Shown here in pieces: positions 13,904-15,475 of a stretch of DNA of 15,475 nt. The notes beneath the pieces were generated by a model. It ran no database searches, was not told where the DNA came from, and worked only from the letters and a program-made list of their open reading frames with translations. Made by a program: the position numbers and the translations under genes. The stretch is from Cyclobacteriaceae bacterium (GTDB lineage Bacteria > Bacteroidota > Bacteroidia > Cytophagales > Cyclobacteriaceae). The stretch spans positions 1-15,475 of the forward strand of contig CANHCD010000015.1 in the NCBI GenBank assembly GCA_947458795.1, in the 5' to 3' direction. The stretch's first letter is position 1. Each line of letters begins with the position of its first letter.

Positions 13904-15229
13904 TTAGAATACTGGAAACTCTTGTTGCAAGCCTTTGAAGGCATCGATAAGCTCCCAGCTTGGCTTATAATAGGTGTCCATGGTTCGGTTACCAACGGTG
14001 CCAGTACGGATGTACTGAATAGCCGCAGCCAAACGAAGGTCTTTCACATCTCCCCAAGCAAACTGAGGACTATCTCCCACCTTAAAGTTGGCAGGAAACC
14101 CATCGAAATATTCTGCTTTTCCAACTGAGTTTGCAATAGCGAAGGTAATCGGTACTACTTCCACATTATTGGTTTGTAGGATGCGGTTGTAGCTAGAAAG
14201 TGGGAAAGAACCTACTGGCTTGCCAAAGGTATTGTCACCGATAAGCACTACTTGCATGTAAGGATCTAGGGCATTAATAATTAACTCGGATGCTGAGGCT
14301 GAGCTCCCCGAGGTAATGAAAATCACCCGACTCAAGCTGATGGTTCCAATTTTGCTGAAATTCCGAGAGGTATTTTGAGCGGTTTTCATGGCATTCAACT
14401 TATTGGTATACATCAGCTTATTATTATTTGCAGTCTGAATCAGGTAATTGCAAATCTGTTCGGCCACGGCCACGGAGCCACCACCATTGTAGCGTAGGTC
14501 GATTACAAGCTCTTGGACGCCTTGATTTTGAAAGAATTCCATGCTGGTTTGTACTTCAGCACTTCGAGTGGGACTCAAGCCTGCAGTTGCTTTGAAACTT
14601 TGGTAAGCCCAATACCCTACCTTTTTGGCATCCACTTGAATTACGCGTTGATCCAAAACAGAATTGGATTGGTACTCTGCTTTCGTATTGCTTCGCGTAG
14701 TTATGGTGCCGTCAGGAAGTTTGAAGGTGAAGGAATTGACGATGCCTGGGTCTGATCCTCCTAGTTTAAAGTCATATCCTCCAGTTACTTTGTATTCAGC
14801 GATGGGTTTGCCATTAATCTGGGTGATTTCCCAGCCTCTTTTCCAGCCATCTTTTCCAGCAGGAGATTCGGCAAATACAAAGGATACATAGAGTTTTTCA
14901 TCAGCGGTAAAGGCAAATCCAAATCCATGTCCTGCATTTTTGCCTACAAAGGCATTGTTGAACGCTTCCTGTGTTGTCAAATAAGAGAATCGATCGATCG
15001 GTTTGTATATGATGCCATCCAACAGCGCTTCATTTGAGGCATATTTAGTCAAGTCAACGGTCACAGGCAGTTGCCCGTTCCAAAAATACCATTCACGCAT
15101 GACGTCCACGATGGCGTTTTTCACCTCGTCAACTACCGGCGTTGTTGGTTCTACCTGATCTTCTTTGGGTTCACAAGACCCTAGGAGGGCTATCCATAAC
15201 CAAGCACTTATCCAAATCAATCTTTTCAT
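13904..15229 (-). CDS. S41-family (CtpA/Tsp-like) serine peptidase lipoprotein
   Basis: 441 aa. SPII signal with lipobox LGSC and lipidated Cys19, followed by an acidic stretch (EPKEDQVE). Layout: EWYFWNG (46-52), PDZ-like region about 100-175 (GFGFAF, LYVSFVFAESPAG, GWKRGWEITQINGKPI), then the S41 core: VGYWAYQSF (204-212), DLRYNGGG (244-251, oxyanion region), ITSGSSASASEL (305-316) with nucleophile Ser312, and GDNTFGKPVG (331-340) with general base Lys337. The 25-residue Ser-Lys spacing equals that known for E. coli Tsp (S430/K455). Likely an active endopeptidase at the cell envelope; the substrate is unknown. It is followed by a strong terminator, then by its dyad-less paralogue on the same strand. 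The start is 51 bp downstream of the Dabb gene. Confidence 0.9.
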   Translation of the reverse strand: MKRLIWISAWLWIALLGSCEPKEDQVEPTTPVVDEVKNAIVDVMREWYFWNGQLPVTVDLTKYASNEALLDGIIYKPIDRFSYLTTQEAFNNAFVGKNAGHGFGFAFTADEKLYVSFVFAESPAGKDGWKRGWEITQINGKPIAEYKVTGGYDFKLGGSDPGIVNSFTFKLPDGTITTRSNTKAEYQSNSVLDQRVIQVDAKKVGYWAYQSFKATAGLSPTRSAEVQTSMEFFQNQGVQELVIDLRYNGGGSVAVAEQICNYLIQTANNNKLMYTNKLNAMKTAQNTSRNFSKIGTISLSRVIFITSGSSASASELIINALDPYMQVVLIGDNTFGKPVGSFPLSSYNRILQTNNVEVVPITFAIANSVGKAEYFDGFPANFKVGDSPQFAWGDVKDLRLAAAIQYIRTGTVGNRTMDTYYKPSWELIDAFKGLQQEFPVF

Positions 15230-15280
15230 GGGAGGAGTAGTCTAATTTTTTATTCTAAACGTAAAATTTCAATTCTTGTT

Positions 15281-15475
15281 TTATAGTTGAATGTCATACA
15301 CTTTCACAGTCTTCCAGAAAGATGAATATTTGGCAATAAATTCCAAATGAAGCGGATCCTTCTGGTATGCGGCTTGGCCTTCCAATGAATCAAAAAAGAG
15401 GGTGCAGGACACATGAAAGCTGTGATCTACCACTTCTCTTTTCTCCGTAGGAGCAGGGATACCCTTGTAAAACTG
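15281..15475 (-). CDS. Dabb (stress-responsive A/B barrel) domain protein, C-terminal part
   Basis: 64 codons plus TAA (15281-15283); the N-terminus lies beyond the right edge. The visible part shows the Dabb pattern: VVDHSFHVSCTLFFDSLEGQAAYQKDP (residues 15-41 of the fragment), a strand then FDS, then the YQ-DPLH motif, a helix, and a final strand KTVKVYDIQL. Dabb proteins are small ferredoxin-like alpha/beta dimers; most have no proven function, and some are cyclases. There is no signal peptide in the visible part. It lies 51 bp upstream of the S41 peptidase gene on the same strand, so co-transcription is possible but not shown. Confidence 0.8.
   Translation of the reverse strand, partial: QFYKGIPAPTEKREVVDHSFHVSCTLFFDSLEGQAAYQKDPLHLEFIAKYSSFWKTVKVYDIQL

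Overview
The window looks like chromosomal DNA from a Bacteroidota bacterium, most likely a Cytophagia-type organism of the Algoriphagus/Cyclobacteriaceae kind. This is inferred from the protein sequences, from a promoter matching the Bacteroidota pattern TTG-N18-TAnnTTTG, from SPII lipoproteins with a Cys followed by acidic residues, and from the gene order; no database search was possible. The core of the window is amino-acid biosynthesis on the + strand, flanked by unrelated - strand genes.

Region by region: (1) Bases 1-827 (-) hold the N-terminal PHP domain of a DNA polymerase III alpha-type protein that runs off the left edge. About 115-155 bp upstream lie four alternating TGTTWA half-sites on an 11-12 bp period, a likely operator. 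(2) Bases 1119-1346 (-) encode a small acidic protein of unknown function. (3) Bases 1398-1571 (+) form a complete tryptophan attenuator: promoter, an almost leaderless 25-aa leader peptide with three consecutive Trp codons, mutually exclusive antiterminator and terminator helices, and a U-tract ending 17 nt before trpE. (4) Bases 1589-8102 (+) hold the full pathway operon trpE-G-D-C-F-B-A, with short gaps. (5) Bases 8358-9140 (+) encode an iron/pterin aromatic amino acid hydroxylase, probably phenylalanine 4-monooxygenase. (6) Bases 9223-12187 (+) hold hisH-hisA-hisF-hisIE, the middle steps of histidine synthesis. A 129-bp dyad element built from 11-bp units lies between hisF and hisIE. (7) Bases 12298-15229 (-) hold two paralogous S41-family (C-terminal-processing-like) lipoproteins. 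One keeps the Ser/Lys catalytic dyad; in the other both residues are replaced. (8) Bases 15281-15475 (-) are the C-terminal end of a Dabb-domain protein.

How the genes work together: TrpE/TrpG make anthranilate from chorismate and glutamine. TrpD, TrpC and TrpF convert it to indole-3-glycerol phosphate, and TrpA/TrpB finish tryptophan. Charged tRNA-Trp is read by the leader peptide, and an LLESS motif in TrpE suggests additional feedback inhibition. HisIE, HisA and HisH/HisF carry PR-ATP to imidazole-glycerol phosphate plus AICAR; hisG, hisD, hisC and hisB are not in the window. PhhA would link phenylalanine to tyrosine. The most notable observations are the trp attenuator, the pseudo-protease paralogue, the dnaE-side operator array and the hisF/hisIE repeat.
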